Source of the DNA: Trichopria drosophilae
Lineage: Eukaryota > Arthropoda > Insecta > Hymenoptera > Diapriidae
Reading direction: 5' to 3'
Assembly: GCA_030407085.1 (NCBI GenBank)
Contig: CM059587.1
Coordinates: forward strand, 47,268,501 to 47,332,500
DNA length: 64,000 nucleotides
The notes beneath the pieces are model-generated. The model saw only the letters and a list, made by a program, of their open reading frames with translations. It was not told where the DNA came from and made no database searches. How positions within the stretch are numbered: position 1 is the stretch's first letter; each line of letters opens with the position of its first letter. Positions 10,413-20,842 of this stretch are shown here, piece after piece. A program made the translations under genes and the position numbers.

Positions 10413-11416
10413 TAGTTACACGTGGAAGAAATATGTCGGTATACCATTTTTTGAGAATGGCATTGTCCATCCAAGCACTTTTCTAGTTATCATAAATGAT
10501 AGGTAATGACGACATAATCACATTTTTAAAACACCAAGGTGTTTTTGACTTCCTTATCATTAAAAGGGGAAGGCGATCAGTACCACTCGCATTCCCACAA
10601 ACCATTATAGTTACTCTGTCTTTATTTAATTTCCAGCCGCATACTTTCACCACTCCTTTTTCTACAAGTGCTCTACTCGGAAGCACTTACCACATCCGCC
10701 CCGATTCATCAGCATTATAAATGCAGTCCATGCTATATTCGAAATCCTTAATAAATGACGAAAAATGTTCCCTGAATTTAGCAGCACCATCGACATCTCT
10801 CGACAAAGTTTCTCCTTGCATATTGAGGCTTTGTATCTTGCACCTATTCTGGAATGCAAGTATCCCTTACTGGCTGTGAACGAAGAAGGGCCTCCACACA
10901 TCTGGTTAAACAATAAAGCTGATTCTTGCATCAGCGTTCCTAAGACTGGGACACCACTTGCTCGTGTTTATTTAAACCACTCATACAATTTTTTTCCACC
11001 TCCGATTCAATGACATTTGTAAACCTTCTTCACTCTAAACTCATATTTCGTTCTTGCAAAACAGATCATTCACGTAGAATTTTGTCCTTGTTGGACTTAA
11101 TTTTTGAGATGGCTACTTGTGAACGATTGAACATTTCGGAGATTTTTGTTTGATTCATTCCAGAGTCCCGAAGTTTAATTATTCGAATTTTTTTTCGAAA
11201 AAAACCTCCTCACTTCTGTTTGCCTATTTCTCTTCTGAAATATATATATAATTTTGATTACATAGCACAAATATTGCATAGTTATACTTTAAAAAATATT
11301 TATAATAAGACATCTGAAAAAAGTTAGGTTAAGTTATGCTGACTTACTAAGTTTCTTGGAGTGGATGCAGTCGATGAAAACGAAGCCGTTGCTTGTTCAT
11401 TAGTAATTTTTTCCAT
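10367..11416 (-). pseudogene. Pogo/jerky-type transposase pseudogene (left palindrome arm)
   Basis: Mirror copy of the gene at 13511-14560, with the same frame breaks and near-identical protein segments: FNQMCGGPSSFTASKGYLHS at 10662-10931 and WKLNKDRVTIMVCGNASGTD at 10483-10686. Both arms carry the same disabling changes, including the TGG-TAA stop just after NADESGR. The gene was therefore already dead before the palindrome formed, or the arms have been homogenised since. For domains see the right-arm copy. Confidence 0.8.
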
Positions 11417-13510
11417 TTTTTCTTTCACAAAAAGCGCTTTATTTCACACAATATTTTGGCACTCACATGTACTGCTATATACGGTAGAATTTGAATGTAT
11501 GTTCGGTACCATTTCAATTCAAAATTCGGAATACTTCGGAACACTCCGATCAGCTCCGAGCATACGTACACTCGCAGGGCATGTAAACGAAAATGCGGAA
11601 GTGGGAGTAGTGATGGGATATAACTTAGGACAATTTTCCGCCATTTTGAAAGAACCGAGCCCATAACTTAGGACATGGACTACTTTAAGTATAATTTCGT
11701 GCGGACATTCGAGAAGTAATCTTTTCTCAAAATGTTTGCTTATTGGACTTAAATTCTCTAGACTAGTACTCTGAACCCCAATCGACATATAGACAGATAA
11801 TATCAATCGGTCCACTTAGTTCTCCGCAATTCTCAAGTGATCAGAGCCTGCGTGATTTTCAAAGTATTCGATGGTTTACACTGCGTGTTGATATGCTGAT
11901 GTTTTACATCATATACAATACATTATGTTATATTTGTAAATTATAGCACGCATAATTGCCGATAATAAAATATCAATGAACTACATAAACATAAACAGAA
12001 ATTTTCGGTTCATTTTCAACTACGGTAAACTCATTTCTTTTAATTTCAGACTGTACTCATTATAGATTTATCTAATAAAAAATAACAAAAAATGTTTTTT
12101 TTAACACATTGCAAAATCTACGGACTTGCACATAGTGTGTACAGTGTCCACGTATATTTTAGCTACCAAAATATTCTAAAATAGGTTTGTCAACAATTGA
12201 AAACACCCACGTTTTTTTTGTATATTTTTGTAAATATTATGAGTCTTAACATATAAAAGTAATCGAACCATTTCGGGATTATCTCTCTAGAGTCAGAATC
12301 TAAATGTTTATGTAAAAAAATTAGATCTAAACGTTATTTTTATGAAAATATTTACGATAACCTCAAAAAAAAATGCGAAAAATCAATATATTTCTTGTTT
12401 CCCTCTATCGATTATTTTCATTTACGGCTTAAAATAATCGCGAGACAAATTTGAAAACATGCTTACAAAAAACCGCGAGGTGCAAGAACTTTTGGGTCAA
12501 ATTCATTCGAGAAAATAATCCATAGAGGGAAACTCGAAATATCTTGATTTTTCGCATTTTTTTCGAGGTTATCGTGAATATTTTCATTAAAATAACGTTT
12601 AGATCTAGTTTTTTTACATAAACATGTAGATTCTGACTCTAGAAAGATAATTCCGAAATGGTTTGATTACTTTTATATGTTAAGACTCAAAATATTTACA
12701 AAAATACGCAAAAAAAGTGGGTGTTTTCAATTGTTGACAGACCTATTTTAGAATAGTTTGGTAGCTAAAATGTACATGGACACTGTACACACTATGTGCA
12801 AGTCCGTAGATTTTGCAATGTGTTAAAAAAAACATTTTTTGTTATTTTTTATTAGATAAATCAATAATGAGTACAGTCTGAAATTAAAAGAAATGAGTTT
12901 ACCGTAGTTGAAAATGAACCGAAAATTTCTGTTTATGTTTATGTAGTTCATTGATATTTTATTATAGGCAATTATGCGTGCTATAATTTACAAATATAAC
13001 ATAATGTATTGTATATGATGTAAAACAGCAGCATATCAACACGCAGTGTAAAACATCGAATACTTTGAAAATCACGCCGGCTCTGATCACTTGAGAATTG
13101 CGGAGAACAAAGTGGACCGATTAATACTATCTGTCGATATGTCGATTGGGGTTCAGAGTACTAGTCTAGGGAATTTAAGTCCAATAAGCAAAAATTTTGA
13201 GAAGAGATTACTTCTCGAATATCCGCACGAAATTATACTTAAAGTAGTCCATGTCCTAAGTTATGGGCCCGGTTCTTTCAAAATGGCGGAAATTTGTCCT
13301 AAGTTATATTCCCTCATTACTCCCACTTCCGCATTTTCATTTACATGCCCTGCGAGTGTACGTATGATCGGAGCTGATCGGAGTGTTCCGAAGTATTCCG
13401 AATTTTGAATTGAAATGGTACCGAACATACATTCAAATTCTACCGTATATAGCAGTACATGTGAGTGCCAAAATATTGTGTGAAATAAAGCGCTTTTTGT
13501 GAAAGAAAAA

Positions 13511-14560
13511 ATGGAAAAAATTACTAATGAACAAGCAACGGCTTCGTTTTCATCGACTGCATCCACTCCAAGAAACTTAGTAAGTCAGCATAACTTAACC
13601 TAACTTTTTTCAGATGTCTTATTATAAATATTTTTTAAAGTATAACTATGCAATATTTGTGCTATGTAATCAAAATTATATATATATTTCAGAAGAGAAA
13701 TAGGCAAACAGAAGTGAGGAGGTTTTTTTCGAAAAAAAATTCGAATAATTAAACTTCGGGACTCTGGAATGAATCAAACAAAAATCTCCGAAATGTTCAA
13801 TCGTTCACAAGTAGCCATCTCAAAAATTAAGTCCAACAAGGACAAAATTCTACGTGAATGATCTGTTTTGCAAGAACGAAATATGAGTTTAGAGTGAAGA
13901 AGGTTTACAAATGTCATTGAATCGGAGGTGGAAAAAATTGTATGAGTGGTTTAAATAAACACGAGCAAGTGGTGTCCCAGTCTTAGGAACGCTGATGCAA
14001 GAATCAGCTTTATTGTTTAACCAGATGTGTGGAGGCCCTTCTTCGTTCACAGCCAGTAAGGGATACTTGCATTCCAGAATAGGTGCAAGATACAAAGCCT
14101 CAATATGCAAGGAGAAACTTTGTCGAGAGATGTCGATGGTGCTGCTAAATTCAGGGAACATTTTTCGTCATTTATTAAGGATTTCGAATATAGCATGGAC
14201 TGCATTTATAATGCTGATGAATCGGGGCGGATGTGGTAAGTGCTTCCGAGTAGAGCACTTGTAGAAAAAGGAGTGGTGAAAGTATGCGGCTGGAAATTAA
14301 ATAAAGACAGAGTAACTATAATGGTTTGTGGGAATGCGAGTGGTACTGATCGCCTTCCCCTTTTAATGATAAGGAAGTCAAAAACACCTTGGTGTTTTAA
14401 AAATGTGATTATGTCGTCATTACCTATCATTTATGATAACTAGAAAAGTGCTTGGATGGACAATGCCATTCTCAAAAAATGGTATACCGACATATTTCTT
14501 CCACGTGTAACTACCCAGACAGCACAAAATGTTTTGTTACATACCAAATACGTTACTGAT
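13511..14560 (+). pseudogene. Pogo/jerky-type transposase pseudogene (right palindrome arm), probable intron
   Basis: A short first exon starts at ATG 13511 (MEKITNEQATASFSSTAS...) and runs to a GTAAGT donor at 13580. A TTTCAG acceptor ends at 13692, giving a 113-bp intron in phase 0. Exon 2 begins KRNRQTEVRRFFSKK, shifts frame in an A-run, then reads IIKLRDSGMNQTKISEMFNR and SQVAISKIKSNKDKILRE, a CENP-B-type N-terminal helix-turn-helix. Next come WFKxTRASGVPVLGTLMQES (second DNA-binding domain) and the DDE part: IYNADESGRMW, then stop, then KDRVTIMVCGNASGTDRLPL and KTPWCFKNV. Stops lie after DKILRE, in several linkers, after NADESGRMW and after IIYDN. A MITE cuts the C-terminus at 14514. Domain order matches pogo/Tigger/jerky-type transposases; host-domesticated relatives share this order, but the stops argue against function. 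Confidence 0.82.
13580..13692 (+). other. Candidate intron of the pogo-type gene
   Basis: GTAAGT donor at 13580-13585, pyrimidine-rich tract, TTTCAG acceptor ending at 13692. It joins two frames in phase 0 that together lead into the CENP-B-type domain. The mirrored copy lies in the left arm at about 11235-11347 (minus). It is inferred from sequence only. Confidence 0.5.
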
Positions 14561-14640
14561 ATATAACGGTTATGAAGTCGGACATTTTTACATTCCTGCA
14601 ACATAACCGTTATATATTTGCAACGTCTGTGCTGTATGGG
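14514..14640. mobile_element. 127-bp MITE (right copy)
   Basis: Mirror image of the MITE at 10286-10412, with the same CCCA(G/T)ACAGCACA ends and internal ATAACGGTTAT hairpin. It interrupts the transposase pseudogene shortly after the IFLPRVTT segment. Confidence 0.65.
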
Positions 14641-14658
14641 TAAGATGCATAAAGAGAA

Positions 14659-15279
14659 GAAATGTATGAAGCTCACCGTGGGCTTGTTCTACGGAGGTCA
14701 AAATTAACGAAATCAATTGACAAAATATTTCCTTACTCTTTAACAACAAAAATACTCTTGTAGGGAAAATTAGGGGATATTCGACATAGTTTTAAGAAGC
14801 CTAGAAAAATATTATATGTTTTTGAGAAAAAAATATTTTTCTCGAATTTTTAATATTTCTCAAAAATATTAAATGGGGTTTAAAGAGTGAAACCCCTTAT
14901 ATTATATGTGTTAATTTGATCTATACAGATCTCAGAATGAGAAAGTAGCAGCGTTTTTTATTAAAAAATTATTTAATTTTTCAAAAAAATCCATTAAGCG
15001 ATTAAAATGAAAAAAAAAACGATAAATCATTCAAATTGTGATTATTCGCAAAACAAAAAAAAAACACGTACGTATTCGCTTATTTTCCATACAGAATAAC
15101 ATATTTCAAGTGCACTGTGATTGGCGGAATGCCATCCGACTGGCTGCATGATCTGAGATGGATTCGGTCTATTTTAATTTTGTTTTTGTATTTTATTACC
15201 AAACATGTAAGTGGAGATTTAAGACTGTATCCATTTTTGTCATAAGTAATTGAAACATAATTTCTTCGAGTTTGTTTTA
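14659..15279. other. No gene seen; AT-rich spacer
   Basis: This is AT-rich sequence with A and T runs. No frame of note and no repeat recognised. Confidence 0.5.
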
Positions 15280-15857
15280 TTAGAGTTTACAGCTGATTTT
15301 GTTTTTATTTGGCCTCCTGGCCTCGTTTGTAAACATTGGTCTCCAGAGTGCTGCAATTGACCTTCTGTGGCTTTCCGCTTTCGTAAAAGTTACATTAGGC
15401 TTTATCAAGTAATTTTTATTGATATGCTGCTGAGCACTTCCGAATGTTTTTTCTCTTAATTTTGGATACAGTTTTTGTTGCAGTTGCTTACGAACAATGC
15501 AACTTTTGTAACTAGCGGGGTGATGTCCTTTATAATTTGCGCATTTAACCTGAGAAGTTTTTTCTTTGAGATTACACAATCTTGAGTTAAGTGTTCTCCG
15601 GCGCATTTAACACATAGTGGGCTCTTGTGGCAGTAATTTTTGGTGTGACCAAATCCTTGGCATTTCATGCATTGAGGAATATCTCGTTTCTTGAAAGGTG
15701 GTTTAAATTTAACTATTGAGTTTAATAGTTTGTTTATGTCGTCTATTGACTTGTTATTATCGTTTGGTTGAACTGCGACGGAAAACAGAGGTAATGGCTT
15801 TTGCGTATATTTATTTCGTATGTTAGTTACTTTTAGTGCTTTATGATCATATTCCAC
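15280..15857 (-). pseudogene. Jockey-type non-LTR element gag fragment (zinc knuckles)
   Basis: The frame from 15857 gives QCMKCQGFGHTKNYCHKSP and LCVKCAGEHLTQDC, two CCHC zinc knuckles. These knuckles bind nucleic acid in ORF1 (gag-like) proteins of jockey-type retrotransposons. The overlapping frame at 15280-15606 continues the third knuckle (KCANYKGHHPASYKSC, second Cys changed to Tyr) and a basic tail, so a frameshift lies near 15540-15600. Upstream, 15858 to about 16050 still shows weakly related, stop-interrupted sequence. No endonuclease or reverse transcriptase follows, so the copy is truncated. The jockey assignment rests on the knuckle spacing and the 'HPASYKSC' ending. Confidence 0.75.
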
Positions 15858-17194
15858 AATTGCGTTTTTTACTTCTTCTGGATCGACAGATGGAGGTATA
15901 TGCCTTAAAACAGTTTTATAGCTCTTATCCTGTTTTCTCTGATAAGTGAAAAATTCAGTATTTTTCTTCTTAAGCTCTTCAACGATCGTTAGATATTTTT
16001 CAATTCGTTGTTTTCCAATACTTTTAAAGTGTACTCGTTAGTTGCTACTTTATCGAATAGTGTTTTTAAAGGATATATATTCTTACTCCACCTTCAAATA
16101 TTGGTGGTGATTTCATTATTATTATTTTTGGTTTACGAGAACTTTAATTGCTGATATTTTGCAGTGATGTCTCGTCGTCATTTTGAAGTTTATCAAATGT
16201 GTTTTTTATAGCGATTGGTGTACTAAGCCAGTAGTCTTTGATTTGCGTTGTCGTTGTTTTTTGTTGATAACAGATAAGGTTTCTGGACTATTTCGGTGTC
16301 TCTTGCTACGGGCCGTTTTCCAGGTCTTCTCATTTGCGACGTGATTTAATTGTTATAACTGAGAAACAAAAATACTATCCATTTGACAGAGGAAAAATAA
16401 TGTTGGAAAATATCGTAAGAATGAGAACATAAAACAAATGCGAAAATATTAAAATGATTTAGATATACCCTGAAAATTAAATAATATTAAAATATAACGA
16501 ATAGTATTATCAGCAAACAACATAAACGTGGCAGAAATAGCAAATAATTTTTATATGCAAAAAGATTTCTTAACTAACAGTGGACAACCTTTCGACTTAC
16601 TTGATTATAAAAACTTAAAATTGAATAAAATAACGGTTATATAACGTCAGATGCTGGATAAAGCCAAATACTAGTAAACAAAATGTTTAAAGAATGTAAC
16701 ACTATGCAGCGGAACAATCGTTTAAAGTAATAATGAAAAATAAAAAAAGGTGCATTTAAATAGTTAAGTAAACTGTCAAAATGAAAACCGCAATTATTTG
16801 CAGTTACTAAATGGCATATTTTTAGTTCCTAAGCAACAACGCAAATAATAATATTTCTACATATATACAAATATACACGTCAAAAGCCATTATGTGTATG
16901 GCCCACGTGCTTATATATGTATATGAAAATTTCTTTTTCAGGAGTTCCATCTTCAAGCGAAGAGATAAAAGAGGAACCTTATATTCTTTTACATATTTTT
17001 CTTCAATACCTTTTTTCCCCCAGTAACACAAATTTTGCAAAGATAATCAGATTTTCTATGAACTTATTTTTACCTTTAACAAGCAATGATCCAAGATAAA
17101 ATATAATAGGTTTGTTATAATAATTTTTATAAAATAATGAAATAATGAACTCAGACACTCTACAAAAAATTATCTCATATTTCATTTATTTTTT
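15858..17194. other. No gene seen; AT-rich sequence, upper part of decayed gag at its start
   Basis: 15858-16050 may be the ruined N-terminal half of the gag on the minus strand. The remainder is AT-rich with only short frames (16822-17185 on both strands). Nothing recognised. Confidence 0.4.
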
Positions 17195-17545
17195 TTGTTT
17201 TATCATCTACCTTCCACCTCGATCGAGGTGTCCCAAAAGCTCTCACTGAAAGAGCTTGTCCGGGTACAGAGTACAAATGCCAGAGCTGCAGGTCGTCTTA
17301 GATGGCGCCATACTCACATTTGTCGAGAATGTAAGAAACTGCAGAAACTCACATTAAGTGCAGCATCGGCCATGGCTCCATTTCCGCCTGAAGAATATCT
17401 CGAAAATGCCGACAGCGTGGTTCGTCTTACACATAGCGAACTGAGCTGCCTGAAAACAATTTCGAAATACTGCCCAACCGGGGATCGAACTCACGACCTA
17501 CGTCTACGACCTACGAACTCACGACCTACGATTTAGTCGCAGAAA
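17195..17545 (-). mobile_element. tRNA-derived SINE-like fragment
   Basis: On the minus strand, 'gagttcgatccccgg' at about 17473-17487 matches the box B of a tRNA-type internal promoter. Upstream, 'aaatcgtaggtcgtgagttcg' resembles an anticodon arm plus variable loop, and is partly duplicated (17490-17530). The body continues with no coding potential to about 17200. A confident box A was not seen, so the promoter may be incomplete. A 113-residue plus-strand frame across it is treated as chance. Confidence 0.4.
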
Positions 17546-17660
17546 TGTTTACAAATAACAAAGAATAATATAAAAAAGGGGATATATATTTATATTTATA
17601 TTTACAGTTTCCTACATTCTCGACAAATATGAGTATGGCGCCATCGAAGGCGACCAAAAA
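17287..17660. repeat. Inverted repeat, ~45-bp arms
   Basis: The segment 17297-17342, containing 'gatggcgccatactcac', is matched in inverted orientation by 17607-17648 with two or three mismatches. The loop of about 265 bp includes the SINE-like B box. It could be part of a second, inverted SINE fragment. Confidence 0.6.
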
Positions 17661-18020
17661 AAATATATATATATATTTATATATAATAACAGCGAAATGA
17701 GACACACGAGCCCACAAATAAATGATATTGCAAGTGATAAATGGGACTTTTTATGAGAATTAACTTTACGCACTCGATTACGCTTTACGCACGGAAAAGC
17801 CGTACGTAAACAATATTTCGGTACACGTGTATATGTGTAACGTACTTTACGCAAACGGATTTGTATCGAAAAGTACTCGCAACTAATTAATATTTTACTA
17901 ATCGAACTCTGCAAAATCGAAACTATAACACCACTTTTAAATTAACCCTCAAAACGACAACTCTTTAACTCGCGATCGAAACTGAATTAATTACCGAATT
18001 TTTAACCCATTGTCTGCGCG
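17661..18020 (-). other. Probable leader sequence left of an LTR; no gene seen
   Basis: This lies immediately past the primer-binding-site-like sequence at 18021-18038, on the side where the internal part of a minus-strand gypsy element should begin. TTTACGCA-type motifs recur at 17765-17860. No gag frame is visible. It may be the leader of a second, truncated element copy. Confidence 0.35.
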
Positions 18021-18038
18021 GCCCCACGTTGGGCGCTA
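18021..18038 (-). promoter_or_regulatory. tRNA-Lys-type primer-binding site
   Basis: The minus strand reads TAGCGCCCAACGTGGGGC. Apart from one base, this is the complement of the 3' end of insect tRNA-Lys (TGGCGCCCAACGTGGGGC), the primer used by many gypsy-type elements. It sits where the LTR 18046-19065 would meet the internal region of an element running leftward. Confidence 0.7.
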
Positions 18039-18045
18039 AATTTGT

Positions 18046-19065
18046 GATCCCCACCCCCAACTTTTTCACTTCCGCCCGTCCGTCTTCGTCGCTCGTAGCC
18101 GCCTGCAAAAACTCGAACTTTTCCCCGGAGGCCACAAAAATCCGCACGGCGCGCCGGATGGTAAGAGAGGGCGCCAGACGAGCCAAGCTCGACAAATTTA
18201 TAGGCGCGCCACACGCGCTGGTGCGCCCGCTAGCTCAGCCCCGAGTTCCCGGCTCGGCAAGGGAGAGGGCGGTATTCTCTGGCGCAGACGAACGAATACG
18301 CGACCACGGCCGACGAGGACGGTTCACTTCGCTTCTCAAGCTCTCTCTCGCGCCCCAAATTACAGACGTCAAATTTCATACGCAATTCCTCGATACGCGA
18401 CGACACACGATTCCCCGACGGAGAACTCGATAGGGACTTCCTAATACGATGCCCTGCGACGAACTCGACAGGGACATTACGCACGGGGTGCCTGGCGACG
18501 AACTCTACCAGGACCTTCTAAATACGATGCCCTGAGATGAACTCGACAGGGACTTCCTAATGACGGGGTGTCCCCCGACGAACTCGAGATGGACTTTCCG
18601 AAGCGCGCTGCCTCGCGACGGACTCGATCGGGACTTTCGCACGCGGTCGCGGCGCCCTGCGACGAACCCGTCGAGGAATCGTGCTCGTCCGATAATCACG
18701 CGCCCTCCACAATACGCCACTATAATACCTACATGAACTTACACGAATCCCATACCGAAACTAAACTGAACGACGTTATCTGAAGCACACGAAACTTTAC
18801 CGAAACCGACCAAATTGACAGATTACACCCCATTACTGAAATCTACTAAACGCCAAAAAATCACCGAAATTACGCTACCCGAAACCCTCTCGAACTTACC
18901 GCGTAAATGAATAAACCGATTAATTCCCGAATTCCCTAATTTAACCATCTGCTCTTTCGTTACTAAATTGACACGGATCACCTGGACGCTATCGTTTACC
19001 GCGGACACTGCTATTCAAGTTTACACACTCATACTTATACGCAACAATTTTAGCGTCTCCGCGGT
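18046..19065 (-). repeat. Gypsy-type LTR (left copy)
   Basis: Shares two blocks with the right LTR: 18215-18321 with 23434-23541, and 18696 to about 19050 with 23541 to about 23905. Between them this copy carries an extra 375 bp that includes a 40-bp tandem repeat (18412-18675). The outer boundary is approximate because similarity fades after 'agcgtctccg'. For the minus-strand element at 20-23.4 kb it is in the position of the 3' LTR, yet a primer-binding site lies on its far side. Confidence 0.75.
18412..18675. repeat. ~40-bp tandem repeat inside the LTR
   Basis: Six to seven units contain 'gcgacgaactcgacaggga' or variants, starting near 18418, 18458, 18497, 18537, 18576, 18617 and 18659. 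It is absent from the right LTR, so it either expanded in this copy or was deleted from the other. Confidence 0.8.
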
Positions 19066-20086
19066 AACTTAACCGCGCGGAGGGCCCGGTCCAGGTAGCA
19101 TCGCACGCATGTTCCTTTGCTTACCAACAGATCGGCTGGAGTATTCCCCGTTAATGTGTAAGAGAACGCCGCCTCACAAGAGGGGCAAGATAACAGATAA
19201 CCACAGTGTTCACTCTAAAAGAGTAAAAAGATAACCAAGAAGTTCAAGATACGATCGCTCACAAGAGCGATCCACCGTACCAAGGTAAAATTAACGAGCT
19301 TGCATTTTCGATACTATTAATTTAAAATGTCGATCATGCTAGTTAACGGCTCTCCGAGCCAACTGGAGATCGCGTCGCGGACCGCGGTTCGGAACCGGCG
19401 GCCATCTTGTCTGCGTCGCGGTGTGACGTCGCAGAGCATTACGTTCGGCGGACTTAACTTTCCTCGCGTCTTATTTCCGTTTTCGTTACCATCTCTATTT
19501 CCGATCACCGGACGCGCACTTTCGAAACAATAAAGATAACCACGCTAAATTAAATTGGATCTTACTTTCGCCCGAACCGCTAGTTATTTCTACCGGATAC
19601 CGAACGATCACAAAAGATAACCACGTGACGGCTTTTTCCTGAAGTCCTCGAAAGGACGAAATTATCCTCTTACCGAAGCATCTCATGGAATTTTAAGAGA
19701 TAGATCTTCGATCGCGTTTCCGATAGTTAACTCTACCGAAGCGCGTGACCTTTGGGCTTCGTCTTTCCGAAAGTAACGAGAACTAGAAAATCGTGAGATA
19801 ACCACATCTTTCCCGAATATTCCGAATAAAACCACAAGAGATAACCACAGTCGCGTTAAAGAATCTACTCGAGATATTCTCCGCGAAAGGAAAGATTCCT
19901 GGAAGATAATCATAGACAACTCCGCGGCTAAAGCAGCAACTTACCGAAACGCTATACGAACCGAAGACCCGACTCAGATAACCGAAGGCGATTCGCGTTT
20001 TTCACTTTTACTTTCACTTGCGAAACGGCAGTGGACAATCGGAAAAGCGCATTTTATTTTCACAACCGTGAGCACAAAGAATCGAA
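19066..20086 (-). other. Gypsy element 3' region with AGATAACCAC motif array
   Basis: Between the truncated integrase and the left LTR there is no gene. AGATAACCAC occurs exactly at 19195, 19534, 19615, 19796 and 19839, with near matches at 19229 (AGATAACCAA) and 19976 (AGATAACCGA), all in the plus direction. AGATAA fits the WGATAR core recognised by GATA-type factors. Whether this is functional is unknown. Confidence 0.6.
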
Positions 20087-20377
20087 TTATTGGCATACGG
20101 AAGGGCTTCGTAGCCGGAAAGCATTCGTGCTCGGGACTGTTGGTACCTTTTTGATGACCAGACGTACCTCCAGGCTCCAGAAATAATGTTCCGCGACTCT
20201 ACGATATGTTTCCTCCGCGCCTAAATGTCCCAACGGTGGGAGGTCATGGGATTCTCGGAGTACTAATGCGCGCGCCTTCGATGGTGGTACGAGTTTCCAC
20301 GCTCTCAGATCTTTGAGCAACCCGTTTGTCCGAGAGTCAGGTCTACGATGATACAGGCGACCCCCTCCAGTTTTCAA
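20087..20377 (-). pseudogene. Gypsy integrase fragment (zinc-binding domain)
   Basis: RESHDLPPLGHLGAEETYRR followed by VAEHYFW is the start of the HHCC zinc-binding domain of a retroviral-type integrase, which joins the cDNA copy to the host genome. The second half (Cys-x2-Cys) is ruined, and the catalytic core with its D,D(35)E residues is absent because the frame ends at 20087. The integrase gene is therefore truncated. Confidence 0.75.
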
Positions 20378-20424
20378 TCGGGGAAATGCATAGAATTTTT
20401 ACGCACCTCCGCTTCGCGTCGAGC

Positions 20425-20817
20425 TTACCATTCGTCACCTTCGTCACAGTTAATCGCGGCAATTACAGCATGACTCGAAGGATCATCTAACGGATCATTA
20501 GATATGTTGCTCTTGTAGAGCCGAGATAAAGCATCGGGCATTTGGTGCAGAGAATCTTTGCGGTGTAAGATGTCGAAATCATACGACAGTAGACGCAGAG
20601 ACCAGGAAAGGGAAAAATCCGGCCTTACTAAAACAGGGGTTTGTGTTAATTTGTTTATGAGGGTGGTAAATTCCGTTTCTTGTTCTTCTCCCCATTCCCA
20701 GGCCCGATTCTTTTTCAAGAGAGCGGTTAACGAGGCTGCAATGGGTACGAAACTTGGTACGAAGCGCCGATACCATGAAGCCATTCCAAGGAAACGACGG
20801 ACTTGCTTGATGTTCAT
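20425..20817 (-). pseudogene. Gypsy RT thumb and RNase H with internal deletion
   Basis: Begins with MNIKQVRRFLGMASWYRRFV, the segment following the reverse transcriptase palm, then KKNRAWEWGEEQETEF. At VLVRPDFSLSWSLRLLSYDF the text jumps from the start of RNase H directly to its C-terminal end (DFDILHRKDSLHQMPDALSR). The core with the catalytic acidic residues is deleted in frame. RNase H would normally degrade the RNA template during cDNA synthesis; this copy cannot. Confidence 0.85.
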
Positions 20818-20842
20818 CGGCCGGGGCTACGACAATGCAGGC

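Larger units (their letters stand above)
10268..14658. repeat. 4.4-kb palindrome (arms ~2.15 kb, loop ~90 bp)
   Basis: The left arm, 10268 to about 12420, is the reverse complement of the right arm, about 12512-14658. Matching positions add up to about 24,927 throughout. The arms differ by only scattered substitutions. The loop, about 12421-12511, is unique. Each arm carries, from outside in, a 127-bp MITE, a pogo/jerky-type transposase pseudogene and an AT-rich part of about 1 kb. It may be a DNA element with giant inverted repeats or an inverted duplication event; no clear target-site duplication was seen at its ends. Confidence 0.93.
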
